From Methylotenera sp. (GTDB taxonomy: Bacteria > Pseudomonadota > Gammaproteobacteria > Burkholderiales > Methylophilaceae), in contig JACMNB010000011.1 in the NCBI GenBank assembly GCA_014378845.1, forward strand, positions 116,430 to 180,429: DNA of 64,000 nt. The letters are read 5' to 3'. Every line of letters starts with the position of its first letter. Position 1 is the stretch's first letter. A program made the position numbers and the translations under genes. Under the pieces are notes generated by a model. It made no database searches, was not told the DNA's origin, and was given only the letters and a program-made list of their open reading frames with translations. This document shows, in pieces, positions 8,155 to 16,809 of this stretch.

Positions 8155-8778
8155 TTATGTTTTAGTTGCACCACCTGTTTTATCCCAATTTGCAACAATT
8201 GAAATCCGATCTTTAGCTTCATTTGAAAGTTCTGTATTTTCATCTAACCATTTTTTTATGCGTGCTTTTGGTTTACCCTTTTCATCGTTTGATGTAATGA
8301 CTTTCCAAGCTTGGTTTGCATAACCTAGTTCAATTGGTAAAGTTACAGTATCGTTATTCAACAACTCTTGATTTATCCATTGTCTGTTAAGTCCATAACT
8401 TAAATAAACATTTTTATCTGAAAGAATTTTTTTTAAATTAATTAAATCTCTGTTTTGCTTAAAAAGAAATGAAGGAGATTCATTTTTTTTTAAATAATAA
8501 TTTAACAACCAATTTCTTGAAACTATCGTTTGAAATTGATCAAGGTTTGAATAAATGTGCATATATTGAGCTATTCCAATTTCATTATGTAAGCCTACAA
8601 GTGCATTGTATAGTTTGTTAATTCGTAAAGTTCGAATAACCTCATCGCATAAGTCATCTATAACGAGTGCAATTTTTGCATCGACCCCCCCTTTGAATAG
8701 CTGAGTTAGGATGAATTTCAAGGTATAAACACCCAACTTCCCAAATCGAAAAGTAGTTTGAATTATCCCAATCTTCAA
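8155..8778 (-). CDS. Orphan hypothetical protein (207 aa), island cargo
   Basis: AT-rich ORF between alpA and int; no recognisable domain. Confidence 0.7.
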   Translation of the reverse strand: MKIGIIQTTFRFGKLGVYTLKFILTQLFKGGVDAKIALVIDDLCDEVIRTLRINKLYNALVGLHNEIGIAQYMHIYSNLDQFQTIVSRNWLLNYYLKKNESPSFLFKQNRDLINLKKILSDKNVYLSYGLNRQWINQELLNNDTVTLPIELGYANQAWKVITSNDEKGKPKARIKKWLDENTELSNEAKDRISIVANWDKTGGATKT

Positions 8779-8876
8779 AATTAATCATACGCCCCTTACG
8801 CCCCTTAAATAAGAAGCCACACCAGCCGCATAGGGTTTGCGGTGTTCGCCCCGTCGGGCTAGATGTGGCTAAATAG

Positions 8877-10103
8877 TTATGCTTGTTTAAATGGTATTAC
8901 CTTTGCACCCGCTTTTAGTTCGTCTAAATAGTCTGCCCATGCTTGCATCATGGCAGTACGCTGTTCAATAAACTTAGTGCGGTTATAGGCTGCCCCTAAA
9001 GCATCGGGTACTTTGTGCGCTAATTGATGCTCGATAATGTAAGGGTCAATATTCAATCGTTCATGCAAAATGGTACGCGCCATTGCCCTAAAGCCGTGTG
9101 CGGTTATATCTTGTTGCGTGTCATAACCCATGCGTTTTAATGCAGCATTAATAGCCGCTGCACTCATGGGCTTTTTAGGGTCATGCCCACCTTGAAAAAC
9201 AAACTCACCCGCACCCGATACATTTTTAATCTGTGCAAACAATTCAGCCGCTTGCCTAGACAGTGGCACTAGGTGCATGGTGTTCGTTTTGCTCACTTTG
9301 TACCGCCATTCGTTGGCTTCTAAATCAATATCTGCCCATTTAGCGGTGCGTAGCTCGCTAGGGCGGGTGAACACCAGCGGCGATAGCCTAAGTGCTGTTT
9401 GTACGGTAAAAGAGCCAGTAAAGCCATCAATTGCGCGTAATAATTCGGCAATCTCTTTAGGCTCGGTAAACGCGGCCATGTGCTTAACCACTGTGGCAGG
9501 TAAAGCGCCGCGTAAATCAGTGCAAGGATCGCGTAATGCTCTGCCTGTTTGCACTGCATGGCGAAACACTTGGCTAGTGGCTTGCAAGGTGCGGTGCGCA
9601 GTTTCAAGTTTATTCAGGTTTTCAATGCGCTTAATTACTTCTAAAATTTGCTGCGCGGTAATATCTGCAATGGCCTTGCTACCTAACCACGGGAATAGAT
9701 AAAGCTCTAAACGCCTTAGTGTACGCTCATGGTGTGAAGCTGATTTATTTTTAAAATAACTGGCAGCCCACTCGCGTGCTACCACTTCAAAACTGTTAGC
9801 TAGGCTGCCTGTTTTAGAAGCCTTAGCCGCCTTTTTATTTTCACTAGGGTTAATGCCCTCGGCTAACAATTCAAGTGCGCTAGTGACTTTCTTTTCTGCA
9901 TTGGCTAATGATACTTCGGGATAACGCCCAATTGCCAAAGTGTTTTCTTTGCCGTCAAACCTAAATCTAAACTGCCAATGTTTTGAGCCATCAGTTTTAA
10001 CGAGTAAATGCAATCCACGCCCAGCCGCTAATTTATAGGGCTTTTCTTTAGGCTTTGCAGTTTTAACTTTAATGTCGGTTAAACGTTCGGCTAGCTTCGG
10101 CAT
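8877..10103 (-). CDS. Tyrosine recombinase / P4-type integrase (DUF4102 N-terminal domain)
   Basis: LTDIKVKTAKPKEKPYKLAAGRGLHLLVKTDGSKHWQFRFRFDGKENTLAIGRYPEVSLA...; TAHGFRAMARTILHER. Confidence 0.96.
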   Translation of the reverse strand: MPKLAERLTDIKVKTAKPKEKPYKLAAGRGLHLLVKTDGSKHWQFRFRFDGKENTLAIGRYPEVSLANAEKKVTSALELLAEGINPSENKKAAKASKTGSLANSFEVVAREWAASYFKNKSASHHERTLRRLELYLFPWLGSKAIADITAQQILEVIKRIENLNKLETAHRTLQATSQVFRHAVQTGRALRDPCTDLRGALPATVVKHMAAFTEPKEIAELLRAIDGFTGSFTVQTALRLSPLVFTRPSELRTAKWADIDLEANEWRYKVSKTNTMHLVPLSRQAAELFAQIKNVSGAGEFVFQGGHDPKKPMSAAAINAALKRMGYDTQQDITAHGFRAMARTILHERLNIDPYIIEHQLAHKVPDALGAAYNRTKFIEQRTAMMQAWADYLDELKAGAKVIPFKQA

Positions 10104-10123
10104 GGTTGCAACCTCTCATCATT

Positions 10124-10177
10124 TTTGAGGGTACGTTTTTTATAAAACATTGCGTACCCTCAAACTGTACCCTCAAA
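10124..10177. repeat. Integrase arm-type sites (GTACCCTCAAA)
   Basis: TTTGAGGGTAC 10124-10134 (inverted), GTACCCTCAAA 10154-10164 and 10167-10177; further copy at 1-11. Confidence 0.65.
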
Positions 10178-10288
10178 ACAATGATATGTAAAGATACCCT
10201 ATGCGGTTGCAATAGGCGTAAAAAAAGCCTAGAAGGTTGAATTTACTAGGCTTTTGATACTTACTGCTACTAGGTGAAACACTTAAAT

Positions 10289-10656
10289 GGTGGAGCTGGC
10301 GGGAATCGAACCCGCGTCCGCAAATCCTCCACAGACAGTTCTACATACTTAGCCTTGTTGTTTAGTTTAATCTGCACCACACCAACAGACAAGCGCTGTA
10401 CAGACGAGCTACCTTGAGGTTAATTCTACGCTAAGTAACCCAACGTAAAACGTATCCCGTGTATATGACACTGCGTATGAGTTGCCTCAATCCAACCCAC
10501 GGGAGAGCTGGTGCAGCGTCCAACCGGTCTTAAGCGGCTAGAGAGTAAGTTTCGTCGTTTGCGACTATACTTGTTTCAGCTGTATTTACGAGGTAATCTG
10601 AGCCTCGGTATGCCCTGCACTGCTTTGTAACCCACGTCGAAACCTGGTCAGCCCCA
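10289..10656 (-). ncRNA. ssrA: tmRNA
   Basis: Reverse strand starts GGGGCTGACCAGGTTTCGACGTGGG and ends GCGGGTTCGATTCCCGCCAGCTCCACCA; tag ORF at 10530-10562 reads ANDETYSLAA*. Confidence 0.97.
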
Positions 10657-10890
10657 ATGTCAAATTACAACATAGTAAGACGAATTATACGCTTAAAGTT
10701 TACATTGATAACTAAATGAATAGACTGTCAAAGAGTAGGTGTGGCCGGCAAAAAAAGCGTTGCGATTGAAAGTGACAAGAATAGTGCTGAAATATGAAAG
10801 TGATGTGTAGGATATTGGCATATTAAAAAGTCTTAAATAAGCTAGCTTTTAACGCTAAAATATAAGCTTAATTTAAAACTTAAAATACGA

Positions 10891-11368
10891 ATGAAAAATC
10901 AAGAACAAAACGTAGACCAGCATTTGCGCATTATGCATGCTTGCGAAAAAGGGGCTACTGGTGTTTATTATGGACATCGGTTAGTGGCCACATTTTTCTA
11001 TCGCGATCTTATTCCTACATTAACTGAAATGCATGCTCATGAAATGGAACACTATACTATTTTTAGCAAATTGATGGGCAAACGTGGTGTTAAGGTCGTT
11101 TTTCTGCCAATTGTATGGTGTGGCGGTGGCATTATTTATGGTGTATTCACCGCTCTTTTGGGTAGAAAAAGAGCTGATTGAAGCTGCAGATAGCCTTAAA
11201 AATGATCACTTCGAAATCTACACTGCTATTCATAAAATATTGTTAGACGAAATTAATCATAAAGAAGCTGGCGAGGCTTACAACAGCCATGGCAAGTTGG
11301 ATAGCGCTGTTAGTCAAACAGCCACTTATGTGGCTATTTTAGCTAAAAAACTTGCCACAAAAATTTAA
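10891..11368 (+). pseudogene. COQ7-like (demethoxyubiquinone hydroxylase family) protein, frameshifted
   Basis: ORF1 ...EMHAHEMEHYTIFSKLMGKRGVK...GGGIIYGVFTALLGRK continues in another frame as VEKELIEAADSLKNDHFEIYTAIHKILLDEINHKEAGEAY. Confidence 0.65.
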
Positions 11369-11371
11369 CAA

Positions 11372-11788
11372 TTACTTTTGATGCTGGTTTAGATTCCCAA
11401 TATATTCTATGCCCCTCACTTTAAGCACCACATTTCTAAATACTTTACCTAATGGATAAAACACATTTGCAGCTAACTTTGTGCTGAAGAAAAGATAATT
11501 AACCCTGTTAAAAAAACCAGAAGTGCCACTTAACAAGGTAATCACACGAATTGCATCTGGCCCATAATAAATAGTATTTTTAAATTTTACGACCATGCCT
11601 TGATCTATATCTAACCCTGCGGCCGTTATTTCGTCCATGATTAGGCTTGGTTTACGGGCATCAATTAAATGCAACTTTCCTACCGCTTCTTTAATACGCA
11701 CATATTTACAATATGTTTTACATACTGGGCACTCGTCGTCATACACCAACCATATTTCATCTTGCGGACTATTGTTCATTAACATCAT
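11372..11788 (-). CDS. DCC-family thiol-disulfide oxidoreductase (DUF393)
   Basis: WLVYDDECPVCKTYCKYVRIKEAVGKLHLIDAR. Confidence 0.88.
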   Translation of the reverse strand: MMLMNNSPQDEIWLVYDDECPVCKTYCKYVRIKEAVGKLHLIDARKPSLIMDEITAAGLDIDQGMVVKFKNTIYYGPDAIRVITLLSGTSGFFNRVNYLFFSTKLAANVFYPLGKVFRNVVLKVRGIEYIGNLNQHQK

Positions 11789-11850
11789 TAAATTTCCCTA
11801 TTTAACATTGGAAAAATTGCAATAAGATGTTAGTATAAAACATGTTTAAC

Positions 11851-11864
11851 TAATTAGCTAATTA
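11851..11864. promoter_or_regulatory. Perfect 14-bp palindrome immediately upstream of the ArsR-family gene
   Basis: TAATTAGCTAATTA, ATG at 11868. Confidence 0.5.
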
Positions 11865-11867
11865 TAT

Positions 11868-12191
11868 ATGAAAATTGATCGAGTCTTTGAAGCGCTAGCT
11901 TCTACACCACGTCGAAAAATTCTAGCTTACCTCTCTGAAACTTCGCTAACTGCGGGAGAAATAGCAGAAAGATTTGAAATGAGCAAACCGTCATTATCCA
12001 AACATTTAAAAATATTGGAGGCAGCTGGTTTAGTCAAAAATGAAAAAAAAGGCCAATACGTTCACTACAGCTTAGCGGACGATAACATGCTGGGGACTAT
12101 GCACAGTTTCTTAGCTACTTTCTGCCCAACAGGTAACGCGCTTAAAGCTGAAAGTGCCGAAATTGAAAAAACCAAGATTAAACAACAATAA
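11868..12191 (+). CDS. ArsR-family winged-helix regulator (SdpR-like)
   Basis: FEALASTPRRKILAYLSETSLTAGEIAERFEMSKPSLSKHLKILEAAGLVKNEKKGQYVHYSL. Confidence 0.93.
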   Translation: MKIDRVFEALASTPRRKILAYLSETSLTAGEIAERFEMSKPSLSKHLKILEAAGLVKNEKKGQYVHYSLADDNMLGTMHSFLATFCPTGNALKAESAEIEKTKIKQQ

Positions 12192-12205
12192 GGAAAACAT
12201 AATAA

Positions 12206-12988
12206 ATGGCAACGATTAACAATGAAATTTATAACGAGGTGGCAAATACATGGTGGGAGGAAGATGGCTTTATGGCGGTACTTCGCACTTCTATCAACCC
12301 GCCACGATTTGAATATTTTCGTAAAGCGCTGACTGAGCATATAAAGCTTGATCCGAAAAACTTAAAAGTGCTAGATGTGGGCTGTGGTGGTGGCCTTTTA
12401 TCTGAGCAATTCGCCGCTATTGGCTGCGATGTGACAGGTATTGATTGCTCTTTGCCTTCACTAAACGCTGCGATTGCTCACGCGAATAAAGCTGGTTTAA
12501 ATATTCGTTATATGGAATCTAAAGGCGAGAGCCTATTATTTAAGGATGCACAATTTGACATTGTGTGTTGTTGTGATGTTTTAGAGCATGTCGATAATTT
12601 TGATTTGATTATCGCTGAAATTTCTAGAGTGTTAAAACCAGGCGGTGTTTTCTTTTTTGATACGATTAACAGAACCTTTATGAGTAATTTGCTTGCCATT
12701 AAAGCTGCGCAAGATTGGCCATTAACAAGGTTCTTGCCACGCAATGTTCACGTTTGGGATAAGTTTATTAAACCTTCAGAATTGGCGGCAAGCATGCGTA
12801 AATACAGGTTACTTAATGCTGGGTTTGTTGGCTTATCGCCAGCAAATAACCCACTTATGTCACTTTTAGCAATCATGCAACTAAAACTAGGTAAAATAAA
12901 TTTTGCAGAACTTGGCAGTAAACTTAAGCTTAAAGAAAGTAAGAATTTATCCATTGCTTATATGGGATTTAGCATTCGATCAATTTAA
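12206..12988 (+). CDS. UbiG-like SAM-dependent methyltransferase
   Basis: WW...FMAVLRTSINPPRFEYF, VLDVGCGGGLLSEQFA, GIDCSLPSLNAAIAHA, SRVLKPGGVFFFDTINRT. Confidence 0.9.
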   Translation: MATINNEIYNEVANTWWEEDGFMAVLRTSINPPRFEYFRKALTEHIKLDPKNLKVLDVGCGGGLLSEQFAAIGCDVTGIDCSLPSLNAAIAHANKAGLNIRYMESKGESLLFKDAQFDIVCCCDVLEHVDNFDLIIAEISRVLKPGGVFFFDTINRTFMSNLLAIKAAQDWPLTRFLPRNVHVWDKFIKPSELAASMRKYRLLNAGFVGLSPANNPLMSLLAIMQLKLGKINFAELGSKLKLKESKNLSIAYMGFSIRSI

Positions 12989-13006
12989 AACCATAATTAT
13001 CAATAT

Positions 13007-13765
13007 TTAAATAAACATACCGCCCGAAACTTCAATACGTTGCGCGTTTACCCAGCGATTATCTTCAGACAATAATGATGCAATCGCGCCGCCAATATCG
13101 TCTGGCAGCCCAACGCGGCCAAGCGCGGTTTGGCTGGCAACATATTGATTTAATTGTGGATTATCTCTAACTGCGCCACCGCCAAAGTCGGTTTCAATCG
13201 CGCCTGGGGCAATAACATTCACCGCAATACCGCGTGCGCCAAGTTCTTTGGCCATATATTTGGTTAGGGTTTCTATGCCCCCTTTCATCGCCGCATATGC
13301 CGCATAGCCAGGTAGCGCAAAGCGCGCTAAGCCACTAGAAACATTCACAATACGGCCGCCATCATTCAGCAGTGGTAATAATTTTTGCGTCAGAAAAAAC
13401 ACGCCTTTAAAATGTATATTCACCATCTCGTCAAATTGCACTTCGGTAGTCTCGGCAAAACTAGCATGGACGCCAGTTCCCGCGTTATTCACTAAAAAAT
13501 CAAAGTGTTCGCAATTCCATTTTTGTTTTAGTGCGGATTTCACTTGGTTGGCGAAATCTGCGAAAGATTGACTATCACCAACGTCAAGTTGCAAGGCTAC
13601 TGCCTGTTGACCTGCAGCTTCAATTTGCGCGACAACATCCGCCGCCTCGGCTTGCTGGCTATGATAAGTGACGATGACATCAATACCTTTTTTAGCCAAG
13701 GCCAAAGCGGTGTTTTTACCAAGCCCACGGCTGCCGCCTGTGATGATTGCAATTTTTGTTTTCAT
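13007..13765 (-). CDS. SDR-family oxidoreductase
   Basis: AIITGGSRGLGKNTALALA, NNAG, YAAYAAMKGG. Confidence 0.95.
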   Translation of the reverse strand: MKTKIAIITGGSRGLGKNTALALAKKGIDVIVTYHSQQAEAADVVAQIEAAGQQAVALQLDVGDSQSFADFANQVKSALKQKWNCEHFDFLVNNAGTGVHASFAETTEVQFDEMVNIHFKGVFFLTQKLLPLLNDGGRIVNVSSGLARFALPGYAAYAAMKGGIETLTKYMAKELGARGIAVNVIAPGAIETDFGGGAVRDNPQLNQYVASQTALGRVGLPDDIGGAIASLLSEDNRWVNAQRIEVSGGMFI

Positions 13766-13781
13766 TTTGAATCTCCCAACA

Positions 13782-15149
13782 TTAAGGCCAAGTTAAATAG
13801 CGCTTATATTCCCAATCACTCACACTGCGGCAATAATCAATCCATTCAGGCGTTTTAGTGGCTAAATATTCGGCCACAAACTCATCTCCCAAAGCCTTTG
13901 CTAGCGTGGTATCTGCGCTTAATGCTGCTAGCGCTTCGCCCAAAGTTTGCGGTAGGGTTTTAACACCGCGTTTGTCAAATTCGGCTTCATCCCACTCATA
14001 AATATCTTCATCAATTGGTGCTGGCGGCGTGAGGTTTTGCTCTACACCTTCTAGCATAGCGGCAATTGTGCTGGCGAGTGCTAAATAAATATTACTGCTG
14101 CCGTCAGTTAGGCGAAACTCCATACGGTTGGCGACGGTGCGCAATACTGTGGTGCGATTGTTGTAACCCCAGCCAATGTGAGCAGGTGCCCATGTGGTGC
14201 CAGAAAGTGAGCGCCCAATGACTAAGCGTTTGTACGAGTTAACACTGGGCGCATGAAACGCTGCAAGCGCAGCACTGTGCGCCAGTAAACCTGCCGCCAA
14301 CTGCCGACCAGTTGTTGATAAACCGTGAGTATCAGCAGTATCGGCCATTACCGCTTTGCCTTGCTGATCGGTGAGGGATAAATGTAAGTGCAAGCCGCTA
14401 CCAGGGCGATCTGAAAACGGTTTTGGCATCAAGGTAAACGTTAAGCCTGCTTCTTCGGCAATATGGCTGGCCGCCATTTTAAATAGCGTGAATCTATCTG
14501 CGCTCTGCAGCGCATCACTATAGTGGTAATTAAATTCATACTGTCCGCTGGCATCTTCGTGGTCAATTTGAAACACATCAAAGCCGCATGCTGTTAAGCC
14601 ATTTTCCATTTTGCGCAACACATCACGCACACGGGCTAGTGCTTTTAAATCGTAAGAGGGTTTATCTTGATTGTCTTTAGCACAAGGAATTGGTCGACCG
14701 TTTCCATCCGTTTCAACCAAGAAAAACTCAGGCTCAATACCGACATTCAACATCCAACCACGTGCATTTAAGCGCTCTATTTGCTTTAATAAAACTCGAC
14801 GTGAGCAGTTGGAAAAAGGCTTGCCATCGACCATACCACTGCACACAATGCGCGCGTAACCAGGCATCCAAGGTAATGCTTGCAATGTATTCAAATCACC
14901 TTTGCCATAAAATTCTGCACGTGGCCCATTGCGTGGCAAACCTGTGCCCCAAATAGAAGGTCCAGCAAAACCCGCACCTGCGCCAAGAATGTCGTCCAAA
15001 TGTGCCAGCGGAATATACTTACCTTTGGGTGAACCGTGAATATCAACGAATTGCGCGATGATAGTATGCACGCCAGCAGCTTGCATGTGTGCTTGGGCTT
15101 GCTCAATGGTTTCGGTTTTTATATTTATATCATCCATAATTTTATTCAA
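13782..15149 (-). CDS. Glutamine synthetase type III-like / gamma-glutamyl-amine ligase family
   Basis: FVDIHGSPKGKYIPLAHL, IEPEFFLVE, SGLHLHLSL, NRTTVLR. Confidence 0.88.
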   Translation of the reverse strand: MNKIMDDINIKTETIEQAQAHMQAAGVHTIIAQFVDIHGSPKGKYIPLAHLDDILGAGAGFAGPSIWGTGLPRNGPRAEFYGKGDLNTLQALPWMPGYARIVCSGMVDGKPFSNCSRRVLLKQIERLNARGWMLNVGIEPEFFLVETDGNGRPIPCAKDNQDKPSYDLKALARVRDVLRKMENGLTACGFDVFQIDHEDASGQYEFNYHYSDALQSADRFTLFKMAASHIAEEAGLTFTLMPKPFSDRPGSGLHLHLSLTDQQGKAVMADTADTHGLSTTGRQLAAGLLAHSAALAAFHAPSVNSYKRLVIGRSLSGTTWAPAHIGWGYNNRTTVLRTVANRMEFRLTDGSSNIYLALASTIAAMLEGVEQNLTPPAPIDEDIYEWDEAEFDKRGVKTLPQTLGEALAALSADTTLAKALGDEFVAEYLATKTPEWIDYCRSVSDWEYKRYLTWP

Positions 15150-15169
15150 AATTAAATTAATATCTAAGA

Positions 15170-15243
15170 CGTCATTCTGAGCGAAGCGAAGAATCCAGTT
15201 TTTTTATTGGAGCTATGGATTCTTCGCTTCGCTCAGAATGACG
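15170..15243. repeat. 28-bp perfect inverted repeat element (family 1)
   Basis: CGTCATTCTGAGCGAAGCGAAGAATCCA ... TGGATTCTTCGCTTCGCTCAGAATGACG. Confidence 0.9.
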
Positions 15244-15267
15244 GAATAAAGTTAAGCTTTAATAAAG

Positions 15268-16560
15268 TTAAGCTTTAAGTAGTGCGCGATCGAGAATATC
15301 TAACGCTTCATCAAACACATTATCTTGAATTGTCAGTGGATACAAAAAACGCAATGCATTTACATAAACACCGCAGCTGAGCAAAATTAGCCCTTCTTCA
15401 AGCGCCGCAGCTTGCACGCGCTTCATGGCATCAGTTGAAGGTGCATCGGTTGCGGGGTCGTAAAACTCTGCGGCGATCATTGAGCCTAAACCTCGTATTT
15501 CTTTTAAGCTAAGTACGTTTTTTTGCGCAGCTTTTAGACGTTTAACTAACTTTTCGCCCAAGTAGTTGGCACGCTCAACTAATTGTTCTTCTTCAATGAC
15601 ATCTAACACCGCATGCGCAGCGGCAATGGCGAGCGGGTTACCTGCATAAGTGCCGCCAAGCCCACCTGGGGCTGGGCCATCCATCGCCTCTGCCTTGCCA
15701 CATACTGCTGAAAGCACCATGCCACCAGCCAAGCTTTTTGCCATCACCATCATGTCTGGGATAACATCGTAGTGTTCAGTCGCAAACAATTTACCCGTGC
15801 GGCCAAAGCCAGTTTGTACTTCGTCCATCACCATTAAAATGCCGTGTTCGTCACATTCTTTACGTAGCGCGCGCATTAACTCTTGCGGCGCAACATAAAA
15901 CCCACCTTCGCCTTGCACGGGTTCTATCATAATTGCGGCAATACGTTTTGGGTCTACATCGGCTTTAAATAAGGCGTGTAGTGCATTGATTGAATCTTCA
16001 ACCGTTACCCCATGTAATGCCATGGGGAATGGAATGTGATAAACATCTGCTGGGAAAGGCCCAAAGCCCACTTTGTAAGGGACGACTTTTCCTGTTAATG
16101 CGCAAGCCATCAGTGTACGGCCATGAAAAGCTCCAGAGAATGCAATAATGCCTGGGCGGCCAGTACTGGCACGCGCAATTTTTACAGCATTTTCTGCGCC
16201 TTCTGCACCACTAGAAAAAAAACAGGTCTTTTTCGCATGATTACCCGGTGTGAGTTTATTAATGCGCTCTGCCAGCGTAACGTAACTTTCGTATGGTAAA
16301 ACTTGGTAGCAAGTATGCGTGAAACGATCTAATTGTGCTTGAATCGCCGCGATAATTTTCGGGTGTCTGTGCCCAGTATTCAGCACCGCAATACCGCCTC
16401 CAAAATCGATAAAACGGCGACCTTCAATATCCCATACTTCAGAATTGAGCGCCTTATCGATGAAGAAATTCGCCATCACGCCAATGCCGCGCGGGGTGGC
16501 GGCTAGGCGGCGATTGTGTAAGGCCTCATTAGTTACTAAATTTTCAGTCAATTTATTCAT
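15268..16560 (-). CDS. gabT: 4-aminobutyrate aminotransferase
   Basis: Class III aminotransferase; KKTCFFSSGAEGAENAVKIARASTGRPGIIAFSGAFHGRT, MDEVQTGFGRTGKLFATEHYDVIPDMMVMAKSLAGG. Confidence 0.93.
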   Translation of the reverse strand: MNKLTENLVTNEALHNRRLAATPRGIGVMANFFIDKALNSEVWDIEGRRFIDFGGGIAVLNTGHRHPKIIAAIQAQLDRFTHTCYQVLPYESYVTLAERINKLTPGNHAKKTCFFSSGAEGAENAVKIARASTGRPGIIAFSGAFHGRTLMACALTGKVVPYKVGFGPFPADVYHIPFPMALHGVTVEDSINALHALFKADVDPKRIAAIMIEPVQGEGGFYVAPQELMRALRKECDEHGILMVMDEVQTGFGRTGKLFATEHYDVIPDMMVMAKSLAGGMVLSAVCGKAEAMDGPAPGGLGGTYAGNPLAIAAAHAVLDVIEEEQLVERANYLGEKLVKRLKAAQKNVLSLKEIRGLGSMIAAEFYDPATDAPSTDAMKRVQAAALEEGLILLSCGVYVNALRFLYPLTIQDNVFDEALDILDRALLKA

Positions 16561-16606
16561 AATGCTATTCCTTTTCACAACTATTAATTATTACATCCAC
16601 TTAGTC

Positions 16607-16626
16607 ATTCCCGCGAAAGCGGGAAT
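16607..16626. repeat. dRS3-like ATTCCC-N8-GGGAAT palindrome
   Basis: ATTCCCGCGAAAGCGGGAAT. Confidence 0.75.
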
Positions 16627-16670
16627 CAAGTTTGACTTTTAACATGGTTCAAACACCACCAACTCAGTAC

Positions 16671-16752
16671 TGTAGGGTGGGTTCTTGAACCCACGCGGCT
16701 GATATAGATTTCTAGTATTGCAACGCGTGGGTCACAAGTGACCCGCCCTACA
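16671..16752. repeat. Inverted repeat element (family 2)
   Basis: TGTAGGGTGGGTTCTTGAACCCACGCG ... CGCGTGGGTCACAAGTGACCCGCCCTACA. Confidence 0.85.
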
Positions 16753-16809
16753 AAAATCAACCCTGTTTCGTCACTACTGTTTTCGCGCAAATGACAATTA
16801 AAGGACTAA

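Larger units (their letters stand above)
1..10289. mobile_element. Integrative element / genomic island in the 3' end of ssrA; left boundary lies at or just outside the window start
   Basis: Tyrosine integrase (8877-10103) next to the tmRNA 3' end, AlpA-type regulator, and GTACCCTCAAA repeats near both ends (1-11; 10154-10164; 10167-10177; inverted at 10124-10134). The distal att core was not seen inside the window. Confidence 0.75.

Noticed and set aside
8780-8876. GC-rich stretch after the integrase as a possible ncRNA
   Set aside because: Could be a terminator/hairpin region but no clear stem-loop plus T-tract or RNA family was recognised
9277-9702. 141-aa plus-strand ORF opposite the integrase
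   Set aside because: Antisense to a clearly coding integrase; composition looks like a shadow frame
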